Assembly: GCA_018054455.1 (NCBI GenBank)
Contig: JAGPJL010000010.1
Span: 1 to 40,377, forward strand
Direction of reading: 5' to 3'
Length of the DNA: 40,377 nt
Source of the DNA: Parabacteroides sp.
GTDB lineage: Bacteria > Bacteroidota > Bacteroidia > Bacteroidales > Tannerellaceae
Shown here: one piece after another, positions 30,996 to 38,511 of the stretch
How the letters are laid out: each line of letters begins with the position of its first letter
Numbering within the stretch: the first letter of the stretch is position 1
Position numbers and translations under genes: made by a program
The notes under the pieces: model-generated
The model's input: the letters and a program-made list of their open reading frames with translations, nothing else
Told to the model about the DNA's origin: nothing
Database searches by the model: none

Positions 30996-32168
30996 TTATT
31001 TAATCCATACATTTAAGATTTCGCCAAGAAGTACCTTGCTACCTTCAAGAGAGTTTTCTTTGGAAGAAATTGCCTGTAAAGTGGAAATTTTCTTACATTC
31101 AATAATCATCCAGGCTTCAGAAAAAGCCTTGCTCCCTTCGGGTGTAGTGAGTAGGGTTAGTCCGGATTTATTTACTTTATCCGAATCTTTCAACCGGTTT
31201 TCTTTGTTTCTCTCCAGTACATCCCTGTATGCTTCCGTGTAGAAAGAAAGGGTGTAGGTCGATGATGTTTCCAAAACAGTGGAGATGTTGTTTCCAGACT
31301 CGGTTAAACAAAATGCAACAGGTTTATTTATTGCATAACCTAAACCACCCCAGCTTGTTGTAGCAAAATCTGTCTCCTGGTCATTTTTTGCAGTAATCAT
31401 CATCAGATCATTTTGTATCATTTTGATGATATTTCCCGGGATTTTGTCAGGCGCAATCTTTTTGTATCCCTCAAGAGAGCTGCTGGTAGTCGTTGCAGGT
31501 TCGGACGAAACAGAAGCCTTAACTTCTGCCACAGACACAGGCGCAGTAACAACTGTAGCAGGAGAAACTGGAATGCTTTGTGTTAAGGCAGATGCAGAAG
31601 CAGATACAGAAGCAGATACGCGTTCGTTTATTTTGTTAGTCACCTGATTAAACAGTTTGTCAGCAAGATCAATCGTTTTTGTTCTGAATTTACCCGGAAC
31701 TCTTAAGAGCTTGTTATTCTTTAGAGCGGCTCTATCAGTAATCCATTCTTCAGCACTGTATTTTTCCGGTTCTTTTTGATAGGAAACATTGTATTCGTAA
31801 CGTATGCCGCTCATTTGTATTTCGCAACTCTGATTCTGACAAACGATCCGCATAAGATAGTTTATCTGAGAACGGTCCAGCGAAAGAGCCGAACTGCTAA
31901 ATACCAGGTATTCATTGCCAACACAAGCGATAGCGCCTTCTTCGGAATTCTGATAAACAACCCTGTTTTTTTCTCCGTTATAGTAATTTGCAGACCAGTC
32001 TGATAGAATTTCATAGAGCTGCTCCTTCGAGAGTGAAGGGGCCTGAATTATTTTTGAAAAGACAACCTTCCCATCCACTTCCGGGACAGCCCCACTCAGG
32101 TATCGCACATCATTTTGTGCAAACAACACGGCTGGCATCATAATAAAGAAGAAAAATAGACGTTTCAT
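30996..32168 (-). CDS. secreted DUF4468 protein fused to a flavin-reductase-like domain
   Basis: The 390-residue protein has a signal peptide (to about residue 17), a DUF4468 domain (about 18-145), and a Ser/Ala/Val-rich linker (about 183-233). Its C-terminal domain (about 238-390) reads like Bacteroidetes flavin reductases: MITAKNDQETDFATTSWGGL (257-276), YAINKPVAF (278-286), then TYTLSFYTEAYRDVL and KSGLTLLTTPEGSKAF. The family is normally cytoplasmic and binds FMN in a split barrel. Here it is exported, which is odd, and the CGxxSGRDxDK region is altered to NKENRLKDSDK, so activity is doubtful. Start 32168 is preferred because an upstream TTG falls within the -7 box. Confidence 0.75.
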   Translation of the reverse strand: MKRLFFFFIMMPAVLFAQNDVRYLSGAVPEVDGKVVFSKIIQAPSLSKEQLYEILSDWSANYYNGEKNRVVYQNSEEGAIACVGNEYLVFSSSALSLDRSQINYLMRIVCQNQSCEIQMSGIRYEYNVSYQKEPEKYSAEEWITDRAALKNNKLLRVPGKFRTKTIDLADKLFNQVTNKINERVSASVSASASALTQSIPVSPATVVTAPVSVAEVKASVSSEPATTTSSSLEGYKKIAPDKIPGNIIKMIQNDLMMITAKNDQETDFATTSWGGLGYAINKPVAFCLTESGNNISTVLETSSTYTLSFYTEAYRDVLERNKENRLKDSDKVNKSGLTLLTTPEGSKAFSEAWMIIECKKISTLQAISSKENSLEGSKVLLGEILNVWIK

Positions 32169-32192
32169 TTTGTAATAGATTAATTTTTGAGG

Positions 32193-32200
32193 CAAACCTA
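32193..32200 (-). promoter_or_regulatory. -7 box of the DUF4468 pair
   Basis: TAGGTTTG on the minus strand (plus CAAACCTA), 24 bases before the ATG at 32168. It decides against the in-frame TTG at 32195. Confidence 0.55.
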
Positions 32201-32554
32201 CTTAAAAAACTTCGATTATTATGTAATCAGCTTTAAAAATTAGGATATCTTTCATTTTTTTCATCCTCGACTTTTTAACTAAGAAGAGGCGTCTTCATAG
32301 GAAGTTAAAGGATTGGTGATTATCCCTTCTTGTTCGTTTTTTATAATTAGCTTTCATTTTTTACGATAGAGAAGGAATACTTTGTCAATAAAACTGGCTA
32401 ATTTTGAATTTGTAAGCCTATTTGTCTTTCAAATAAACAGGAAGCGGTGTAAATTATTAATTGATTTACTCGCAGTCATTGAAAAAAAAGCATATATTTG
32501 CAGCCTGTGAAAAAATCGAAATATATAATGTAATAACATAAAAATAAGATTCAA
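32201..32554. other. intergenic region upstream of secDF
   Basis: This 354-base gap contains the secDF promoter (-7 box TATATTTG at 32493-32500) and a two-tier hairpin: TTTAACT (32274-32280) with AGTTAAA (32303-32309), enclosing GAAGA (32283-32287) with TCTTC (32292-32296). ATCC and GGAT flank it. No convincing ORF or arrest-peptide gene was seen. The stretch 32320-32470 shows nothing recognisable. Confidence 0.5.
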
Positions 32555-35500
32555 ATGCAAAACAAAGGATTTGTAAAGGTCTTCTCAGTGTTACTTACTC
32601 TGGTTTGTTTATTCTATCTGTCGTTCTCTTTTGTGACCAGATATTATTCAAGCAAAGCAGTTGAGTATGCAGCCGGAGACCCGACAAAAGAGAGTCAGTT
32701 TATTGACTCGCTTTCTACTCAGAAGGTATGGCTGGGCTATACCCTTAAGCAGTGTCGTGAAATGGAAATTAGTTTAGGTCTCGACTTAAAAGGGGGGATG
32801 AACGTAGTTTTGGAACTGAACGTAGCCGATGTGCTTCGCTCTTTATCAAACAAAAATACGGACGAAAACTTCAATAAGGCGCTGGATTTGGCTTATGCCC
32901 GTCAGAGTACCAGTCAGAAAGACTTTATCGATCTTTTTGCCGAAGAGTACAAGAAGCTTGATCCAGGTGCAAGACTTTCAGCTATTTTCAGTACATTTGA
33001 ATTAAAAGATAAAATTACACCTCAAAGCTCGGATGCACAGGTAGTTTCTGTAATCAGAGAAGAGCTTAAGAGTGCGATTGATAACTCTTTCAATGTGCTT
33101 CGTACACGTATTGACCGTTTTGGTGTTGTTTCTCCCAACATTCAGCGTCTTGAAACCGCTGGTCGTATTTTGGTGGAACTTCCAGGTGTAAAAGAACCTG
33201 AACGTGTTCGTAAATTACTGCAGGGTAGTGCAAATCTTGAATTCTGGGAAACATACGATTTGCAGGAAGTTTATCAACAACTTGTTGCTGTAGATAATGT
33301 TTTGGCAAAAATAAACCTTACTGAAATTGATTCGGAAGCAACAGAAGTTGCTGTTGACACTACTGCAGCTGTTGTTGCCGATTCTACTTCTACCGAAGAT
33401 TTGACTGCATCAGCAGACTCTGTAGGTGTAGACTCTTTGCTTGCAAAGATTGAACAAAAACAACCTGAGACTCAGGCTTCACAATCTAAAGAAGAATTTG
33501 CAAAACAACATCCTTTGTTCGCTTTGCTACAGATCAATCAATACAACGGTCAGCTTGCTGGCGGTCCGGTTGTTGGTGTAGCCAATGTGAACGACATGGC
33601 TAAGATTGACCAATATCTGAACCTGAAACAGGTTAAAGATGTTTTGCCTAGAAACCTTTCTTTAAAGTGGGGTGTTAAAGCTATTGATGAAAAGGAACAA
33701 TTCTATCAGTTATACGCTATAAAGGTTACAAACCGCGATGGTAGTCCTGCACTGGGTGGCGATGTAGTAACAGATGCCCGCGATGACTTCAATCAACAGG
33801 GAGGTCGTACAGCATCAGAAGTAAGTATGTCGATGAATGCTGAAGGAGCAAAAGCATGGGCACGTCTTACTAAAGAAAACATTGGCAAATCAGTTGCAAT
33901 CATTCTTGACGATATGGTGTATTCAGCACCACGTGTTAACGATGAAATAACCGGAGGCCGTTCTTCTATTTCCGGAGACTTTACTCCCGAAGAAGCAAAG
34001 GACCTTGCGAATGTATTGAAGTCTGGTAAAATGGCCGCTTCTGTACAGATTGTTCAGGAAGATGTTGTCGGACCTTCTTTAGGTCAGGAAGCTATTACAG
34101 CAGGTATCGTTTCATTTGCTATTGCATTGGTATTACTTATGTTCTACATGTGCGCTGCTTATGGATTAATTCCCGGACTGATTGCAAATGGAGCTTTGGT
34201 GATTAATATATTCTTTACAATGGGTATCTTGGCATCGTTCCAGGCTGTATTGACTTTGTCGGGTATTGCCGGTATGGTTCTTACGCTGGGTATGGCTGTG
34301 GATGCCAACGTATTGATTTATGAGCGTACAAAAGAAGAACTTCGTTCGGGTAAGAATCTTAAGAAAGCACTTGATGATGGTTATAAGAATGCCTTCTCTG
34401 CGATCTTTGACTCAAACCTTACAACAATTATCACCGGTATTGTATTGTTCTATTTTGGAACAGGTCCTATCCGTGGATTTGCAACAACATTGATTATTGG
34501 TTTGGTTGCGTCGTTCTTGACCGCTGTTTTCCTGACACGTATTGTTTATGAAGCTTTGATAGCAAAAGAAAAAATCAAAGAACTTCCTTTTACAACTTCA
34601 TTTACAAAAGATTTACTTGTAAATCCTACTGTTAATTTCCTTGGAAAACGTAAAATAGGTTATTTAATTCCTTTTGCATTAATCGTGTTGGGTGGTATTT
34701 CAATGGCTACCATCGGATTGAATAATGGTATCGACTTTACAGGTGGTCGTAATTACATTGTTCGCTTTGATCAGCCGGTTCAGACCGAAAACGTTCGTAA
34801 TATGTTAGGAGCTCAGTTAGACGGAGCAGTAAGTGTAATCACTATTGGTTCATCAGATCAGGTTCGTATTTCAACCAACTATAAGATTACGGATTCAAGT
34901 CCAACGATCGACCGCGAAATTGAAAGCAAATTGTTTGAAGGTTTGAAACCTCTTCTAAAAGAAGGAACAACCATTGATCAGTTTGTAGACAGCAATATTC
35001 AAAGCTCGCAGAAAGTAGGTCCGAGTATGGCAGACGATATAAAGAACAGTGCTTATCTGGCTGTATTATTTGCTATGATCTGTATGGCTGCTTACATTTT
35101 GCTTCGATTCAGAGATGTTGCATTCTCAGCCGGTGCGTTTGCTTCGGTTGCCGTAACTACATTCTGTATCATTGCGATTTACACATTGCTATGGAAGGTT
35201 ATGCCGTTCTCAATGGAAGTAGACCAGACATTTATTGCAGCTATTCTGACTATCATTGGTTACTCAATTAATGATACCGTAGTAGTATTTGACCGTATTC
35301 GTGAAACGATCGGACTGTATCCGAAACGTGATCGTTACCAGGTTATCAATGATGCCTTGAATTCTACTTTGTCTCGTACATTGAATACATCGTTGACAAC
35401 GTTTGTTGTTGTTCTTTGTATCTTTATTCTTGGTGGAAATACAATTCGTAGCTTTACGTTCGCAATTGCATTAGGTGTTATTGTTGGAACTTATTCTACT

Positions 35501-35581
35501 TTGTTCGTTGCAACTCCGATTGCTTACGAAATTCAGAAGAGAAGCATTGCTAAGAAAGCTGCCAAAGATGCTGCTAAGTAA
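32555..35581 (+). CDS. secDF: protein translocase subunit SecDF (fused)
   Basis: The 1008-residue protein combines SecD and SecF, as is usual in Bacteroidetes. It uses the proton-motive force to help proteins through SecYEG. The SecD half has DLKGGMNVVLEL, the SFNVLRTRIDRFGVVSPNIQ stretch and the membrane motif GMAVDANVLIYERTKEELR. The SecF half has NNGIDFTGGRNYIVRF and IIGYSINDTVVVFDRIRET. Together they give about twelve helices and two large periplasmic P1-type domains. An acidic low-complexity insert (about residues 265-305) lies in the first periplasmic domain. It is monocistronic, with a terminator directly after. Confidence 0.97.
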   Translation: MQNKGFVKVFSVLLTLVCLFYLSFSFVTRYYSSKAVEYAAGDPTKESQFIDSLSTQKVWLGYTLKQCREMEISLGLDLKGGMNVVLELNVADVLRSLSNKNTDENFNKALDLAYARQSTSQKDFIDLFAEEYKKLDPGARLSAIFSTFELKDKITPQSSDAQVVSVIREELKSAIDNSFNVLRTRIDRFGVVSPNIQRLETAGRILVELPGVKEPERVRKLLQGSANLEFWETYDLQEVYQQLVAVDNVLAKINLTEIDSEATEVAVDTTAAVVADSTSTEDLTASADSVGVDSLLAKIEQKQPETQASQSKEEFAKQHPLFALLQINQYNGQLAGGPVVGVANVNDMAKIDQYLNLKQVKDVLPRNLSLKWGVKAIDEKEQFYQLYAIKVTNRDGSPALGGDVVTDARDDFNQQGGRTASEVSMSMNAEGAKAWARLTKENIGKSVAIILDDMVYSAPRVNDEITGGRSSISGDFTPEEAKDLANVLKSGKMAASVQIVQEDVVGPSLGQEAITAGIVSFAIALVLLMFYMCAAYGLIPGLIANGALVINIFFTMGILASFQAVLTLSGIAGMVLTLGMAVDANVLIYERTKEELRSGKNLKKALDDGYKNAFSAIFDSNLTTIITGIVLFYFGTGPIRGFATTLIIGLVASFLTAVFLTRIVYEALIAKEKIKELPFTTSFTKDLLVNPTVNFLGKRKIGYLIPFALIVLGGISMATIGLNNGIDFTGGRNYIVRFDQPVQTENVRNMLGAQLDGAVSVITIGSSDQVRISTNYKITDSSPTIDREIESKLFEGLKPLLKEGTTIDQFVDSNIQSSQKVGPSMADDIKNSAYLAVLFAMICMAAYILLRFRDVAFSAGAFASVAVTTFCIIAIYTLLWKVMPFSMEVDQTFIAAILTIIGYSINDTVVVFDRIRETIGLYPKRDRYQVINDALNSTLSRTLNTSLTTFVVVLCIFILGGNTIRSFTFAIALGVIVGTYSTLFVATPIAYEIQKRSIAKKAAKDAAK

Positions 35582-35601
35582 GTAGAACTTACATAAAATA
35601 T

Positions 35602-35635
35602 AAAGGGTTGCTCCACAATGGAGCAACCCTTTTTT
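35602..35635 (+). terminator. terminator after secDF
   Basis: GGGTTGCTCC (35605-35614) pairs perfectly with GGAGCAACCC (35620-35629), loop ACAAT, flanked by A's and T's. It can serve the convergent Mrp gene as well. Confidence 0.92.
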
Positions 35636-35664
35636 ATTTTATAAATCAAAACTAAATCTGAATC

Positions 35665-36774
35665 TTATTTTTTAGAAACCTCAACCCGTTTTGTTGGAGC
35701 TAAATTTTCGTTTCTGTGTTGAAGCTGTACAACCATGTTTTCGGCCAGGTGGCGGAAAGCAATTCCGGTTATTGACTCAGTCTCCAGAGCTACAGGAGTT
35801 CCGTTGTCTCCTCCCTCACAAATGCTCTGTACGATTGGAATCTGTCCAAGGAGCGGAATCGATAGTTCTTCTGCCAGTTTTTTGCAACCCTCTTTACCAA
35901 ACAGGTAGTATTTGTTTTCCGGCAACTCGGCAGGAGTAAACCAAGCCATGTTTTCGATTAATCCAAGCACCGGAACATCAATTTTCTCTCCCATAAACAT
36001 GCTGATCCCTTTTCTTGCGTCGGCCAGGGCAACTTCCTGAGGCGTACTGACAACAATCGCACCGGTGATTGCCAATGTTTGCACAAGAGTTAGGTGGATA
36101 TCGCTGGTTCCGGGAGGAAGGTCAAGCAGGAAGAAATCAAGCTCTCCCCAGTTTGCATCGGCAATCAGCTGTTTTAAGGCGTTACTGGCCATACTTCCCC
36201 TCCAAAGGATCGCATCTTCCTTGCTTACAAAGAAACCAATGGAAAGAAGCTTTACCCCGTATTTCTCGATAGGTTTGATGAGTTCGCGATCGCCTACAGT
36301 TTCCATATAAGGACGCGAATCTTCCACGTTAAACATCTTAGGCATTGAAGGACCAAATATATCGGCATCAAGCAATCCTACTTTATAACCAAGTTGAGCC
36401 AAAGCAACAGCCAGGTTGGCGGCAACGGTACTTTTACCGACTCCTCCCTTTCCGGAAGAGACGGCAATGATATTTTTAACCTGAGGAAGAAGTTTATCCG
36501 GTTCAGGTCGGGCTGCTTGTTTTGTCTTAACCTGGATATTACCTTTAATCTCCACCTCAGCACCTACATAGGTATTGATAGCCGTTTCTGCAGCTTTCAC
36601 TACCGAGCGGATAAATGGATCATTCGGCTTTTCAAAAAGCAGGGAGAAGGTAACCTTATTCCCATCAATACGGATATCATCTTCCACCATTCCGGAAGAA
36701 ACGAGATCCTTATTAGTACCAGGATAACGCACTTTGGCGAGCGCATCCATAATAATTTTTGGATATATAGCCAT
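35665..36774 (-). CDS. Mrp/ApbC-type iron-sulfur cluster carrier ATPase
   Basis: The 369-residue protein has an N-terminal MIP18/DUF59 domain (about 1-92) and a P-loop ATPase with the deviant Walker A SSGKGGVGKST (residues 106-116). GLLDADIFGPSMP and FFLLDLPPGTSDIHLTL are further Mrp hallmarks. The family delivers Fe-S clusters to client enzymes. The usual CxxC that bridges a 4Fe-4S cluster between subunits is not present: after IENMAWF the sequence runs TPAELPENKYYLFGKEGCKK, with one cysteine only. Bacteroidetes relatives seem to share this gap (from memory), so the role may differ. It lies 24 bases downstream of trmB, probably in the same operon. Confidence 0.9.
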   Translation of the reverse strand: MAIYPKIIMDALAKVRYPGTNKDLVSSGMVEDDIRIDGNKVTFSLLFEKPNDPFIRSVVKAAETAINTYVGAEVEIKGNIQVKTKQAARPEPDKLLPQVKNIIAVSSGKGGVGKSTVAANLAVALAQLGYKVGLLDADIFGPSMPKMFNVEDSRPYMETVGDRELIKPIEKYGVKLLSIGFFVSKEDAILWRGSMASNALKQLIADANWGELDFFLLDLPPGTSDIHLTLVQTLAITGAIVVSTPQEVALADARKGISMFMGEKIDVPVLGLIENMAWFTPAELPENKYYLFGKEGCKKLAEELSIPLLGQIPIVQSICEGGDNGTPVALETESITGIAFRHLAENMVVQLQHRNENLAPTKRVEVSKK

Positions 36775-36798
36775 TTGCTGTTATAATTATGTTAGTAT

Positions 36799-37557
36799 TT
36801 ATTTTCCGGAAGCCAGTGCACTCCGTTTACTTCTGTTAAAACTCCGGTATGGATCTAATTCTATCTCCACATCCGGTTCAGTCAACACGTTCCTCTCTTC
36901 ACAAACAAATTTAATATACTTGATGTTCAAACCCCTGTCCAGCCATTGTTGTTCGTAATAGGTCCGGATGCCCAGAATATCGTCGGCCAGTCCCGAGTTA
37001 TACAGATCGTCTGTACAGCAAAGCACCGGATAAGCATTCGCTTTTGCCATTTCGCACGTATAGTTGAACATGAAATTACTATCCGTTTTCAGATGAACAA
37101 TACCATCCCCGGATAAGATCTCACGGTACAATTTCATGAAGCGGGTAGACGTTAAACGTTTGGTAACCTTCTTCATTTGAGGATCAGGAAAGGTAATCCA
37201 AATTTCGGAGACTTCATTTTCCGCGAAGAAGTGCGAAATTAACTCGATATGAGTACGAAGGAAAGCAACATTAGTCATCCCCTGTTCCATGGATTCTTTT
37301 GCCCCGCTCCACATTCGTGCCCCTTTGATATCAATTCCTATGAAGTTTTTGTCCGGAAATAGTTTTCCCAAACCAACGGTATATTCACCTTTTCCACATC
37401 CCAGTTCGAGAACGATCGGGTTGTTGTTTTTAAAAAAAGATTCATTCCAGTGTCCTTTCAGATCAAATCCTTTCTCCTGTAAGGTAGCAAAGGGGAACTG
37501 GAAGACGTGCGGGTAAACCGCCATATCGTCAAATTTTGCTAATTTATTCTTTCCCAT
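36799..37557 (-). CDS. trmB: tRNA (guanine46-N7)-methyltransferase
   Basis: The 252-residue enzyme methylates G46 in the variable loop of tRNAs using S-adenosylmethionine. Motif I is [31 protein letters not shown] and [10 protein letters not shown] follow, then the TrmB-specific [18 protein letters not shown], whose D-P and lysines contact substrate. The N-terminus MGKNKLAKF matches relatives in Bacteroidetes, supporting the ATG at 37557. The -7 box on the minus strand (plus 37562-37569, TATCTTTG) ends only 4 bases before that ATG, so the mRNA should be leaderless or nearly so. The Mrp-type gene follows 24 bases later. Confidence 0.95.
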   Translation of the reverse strand: MGKNKLAKFDDMAVYPHVFQFPFATLQEKGFDLKGHWNESFFKNNNPIVLELGCGKGEYTVGLGKLFPDKNFIGIDIKGARMWSGAKESMEQGMTNVAFLRTHIELISHFFAENEVSEIWITFPDPQMKKVTKRLTSTRFMKLYREILSGDGIVHLKTDSNFMFNYTCEMAKANAYPVLCCTDDLYNSGLADDILGIRTYYEQQWLDRGLNIKYIKFVCEERNVLTEPDVEIELDPYRSFNRSKRSALASGK

Positions 37558-37561
37558 GCTG

Positions 37562-37569
37562 CAAAGATA
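37562..37569 (-). promoter_or_regulatory. -7 box of trmB, predicting a leaderless mRNA
   Basis: TATCTTTG on minus, 4 bases before the ATG. Transcription should begin at or next to the start codon. Confidence 0.6.
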
Positions 37570-37638
37570 CTACATTATTTCTTTACCTAACTTGCTCTTT
37601 ATCCGCTATAAAAACGATTAAAAACGAAAAACATCTAT

Positions 37639-37738
37639 CATCTGTCACTTTTTGAACTTAATCCGTTGATCGATAATGATTAACCGGGTGACAGATGCCT
37701 TATTTCATCTGACACCAATCTTTCATCTGTCACCCCGG
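37639..37738. repeat. CATCTGTCAC repeat cluster with inverted copies
   Basis: CATCTGTCAC at 37639-37648 and 37724-37733, an inverted copy GTGACAGATG at 37688-37697, and a variant CATCTGACACC at 37706-37716. The inverted copy and the last copy form a larger stem: CCGGGTGACAGATG (37684-37697) with CATCTGTCACCCCGG (37724-37738), one bulge. Confidence 0.75.
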
Positions 37739-37831
37739 CAGTAAGCGGCCGGATAAGAGCTTCAGGAGGGTAACCTATATAGCACATTCCGCTAACTATT
37801 AACTAGCGCCCATCCAACGATGAAGTAACGC

Positions 37832-37996
37832 AAAGACTATAGTAAACTAAGGCAAACACTATGAACATCTATTCGTTTGCCATATGTCAAACGCAAAGTC
37901 AACAGTTGGATACCTTGCGTTTGACAATTGACAAACGCAAGGTATCCATATGCCAAACGAATACTTGTTCGTACTCAAAGAAACAAAAGACTATAG
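37832..37996. repeat. segment flanked by the 11-base direct repeat AAAGACTATAG
   Basis: AAAGACTATAG occurs exactly at 37832-37842 and again at 37986-37996. The 143 bases between contain the palindrome block. This resembles a target duplication around a small insertion, but no terminal inverted repeats are seen directly inside the repeats. Confidence 0.55.
37871..37962. repeat. nested palindrome block with alternative hairpins
   Basis: Hairpin 1: GGATACCTTGCGTTTG (37908-37923) pairs perfectly with CAAACGCAAGGTATCC (37932-37947), 8-base loop. Outer stem: ATTCGTTTGCCATATG (37871-37886) with CATATGCCAAACGAAT (37947-37962), one mismatch. Hairpin 2, which excludes hairpin 1: GTCAAACGCAA (37886-37896) with TTGCGTTTGAC (37915-37925), perfect. 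The unit CAAACGCAA thus occurs twice directly and once inverted. Confidence 0.85.
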
Positions 37997-38092
37997 GGAG
38001 ACAGCTACTTTCCTGGTTATTAGCGGGTAATGACCAGAATCAAACCGACACGAAATGAATGTGTTGAGTAGAATAATCAGAGAGGATGGGCA

Positions 38093-38126
38093 TAAAAAAA
38101 GAGAAGACCTTAAAAAGATCTTCTCT
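38093..38126 (-). terminator. terminator of the tRNA-Asn cluster
   Basis: AGAGAAGA (38100-38107) pairs with TCTTCTCT (38119-38126). The A-run at 38094-38100 is a T-run on the minus strand, immediately after the last tRNA. Confidence 0.8.
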
Positions 38127-38131
38127 GCTTG

Positions 38132-38205
38132 CTCTCCCTCTTGGACTTGAACCAAGGACCCTCTGATTAACAGTCAGATGCTCTAACCAACTGAGCTAAG
38201 GAAGA
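38132..38205 (-). tRNA. tRNA-Asn (GTT), third of three
   Basis: 74 nt, read on the minus strand. Acceptor stem TCTTCCT/AGGGAGA (one G-T pair), D stem GCTC/GAGC, anticodon stem TCTGA/TCAGA with loop CTGTTAA giving anticodon GTT, T stem CTTGG/CCAAG with loop TTCAAGT, discriminator G. CCA is not encoded. Confidence 0.95.
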
Positions 38206-38230
38206 AAATAAAATGTCGTTAAAATCGTTG

Positions 38231-38304
38231 CTCTCCCTCTTGGACTTGAACCAAGGACCCTCTGATTAACAGTCAGATGCTCTAACCAACTGAGCTAAGG
38301 AAGA
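38231..38304 (-). tRNA. tRNA-Asn (GTT), second of three
   Basis: Identical in sequence to the copy at 38132-38205, including anticodon GTT and the absence of an encoded CCA. The spacer to the next copy is 25 bases and resembles the other spacer. Confidence 0.95.
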
Positions 38305-38332
38305 ATAATAAGAAATATCGTTAAGATCGCTG

Positions 38333-38406
38333 CTCTCCCTCTTGGACTTGAACCAAGGACCCTCTGATTAACAGTCAGATGCTCTAACCAACTGAGCTAA
38401 GGAAGA
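38333..38406 (-). tRNA. tRNA-Asn (GTT), first of three
   Basis: Identical to the two downstream copies. It is nearest to the cluster's probable promoter (plus 38455-38462) and is therefore transcribed first. The 28-base spacer to the next copy shares ATCGTTAA-like sequence with the other spacer. Confidence 0.95.
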
Positions 38407-38454
38407 ATTATTTAACACTTGTAAGAAGTAGTTGCCTTTTCTTAAAATGCAGTG

Positions 38455-38462
38455 CAAAAGTA
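38455..38462 (-). promoter_or_regulatory. -7 box of the tRNA-Asn cluster
   Basis: CAAAAGTA on plus, TACTTTTG on minus, about 49 bases upstream of the first tRNA. It is back to back with the kinase promoter. Confidence 0.5.
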
Positions 38463-38466
38463 AGTC

Positions 38467-38493
38467 TTGTTTTCGAAATATGCAATATATTTG
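38467..38493 (+). promoter_or_regulatory. promoter of the PfkB-family kinase gene
   Basis: TTG at 38467-38469 and TATATTTG at 38486-38493, spacer 16; ATG at 38512 is 18 bases beyond the box. Confidence 0.55.
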
Positions 38494-38511
38494 CAGAAAA
38501 AATAAAGAAAA

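Larger units (their letters stand above)
37558..38131. other. non-coding repeat-rich region between trmB and the tRNA-Asn cluster
   Basis: This 574-base gap holds no credible gene. A 65-codon frame at 37861-38058 is made mostly of palindrome DNA and has no family resemblance. Instead it contains CATCTGTCAC repeats (37639-37738), a nested palindrome block (37871-37962), an 11-base direct repeat around it (37832-37842 and 37986-37996), and the tRNA terminator at its right end. Details are in separate entries. Confidence 0.7.

Noticed and set aside
37639-37962. Possible CRISPR array in the repeat-rich gap
   Set aside because: Repeats are short, irregularly spaced and partly inverted, and no cas gene is nearby.
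37861-38058. 65-codon open frame on the plus strand in the repeat-rich gap
   Set aside because: Its codons come mostly from the palindrome block, the sequence resembles no family, and there is no promoter box at a suitable distance.
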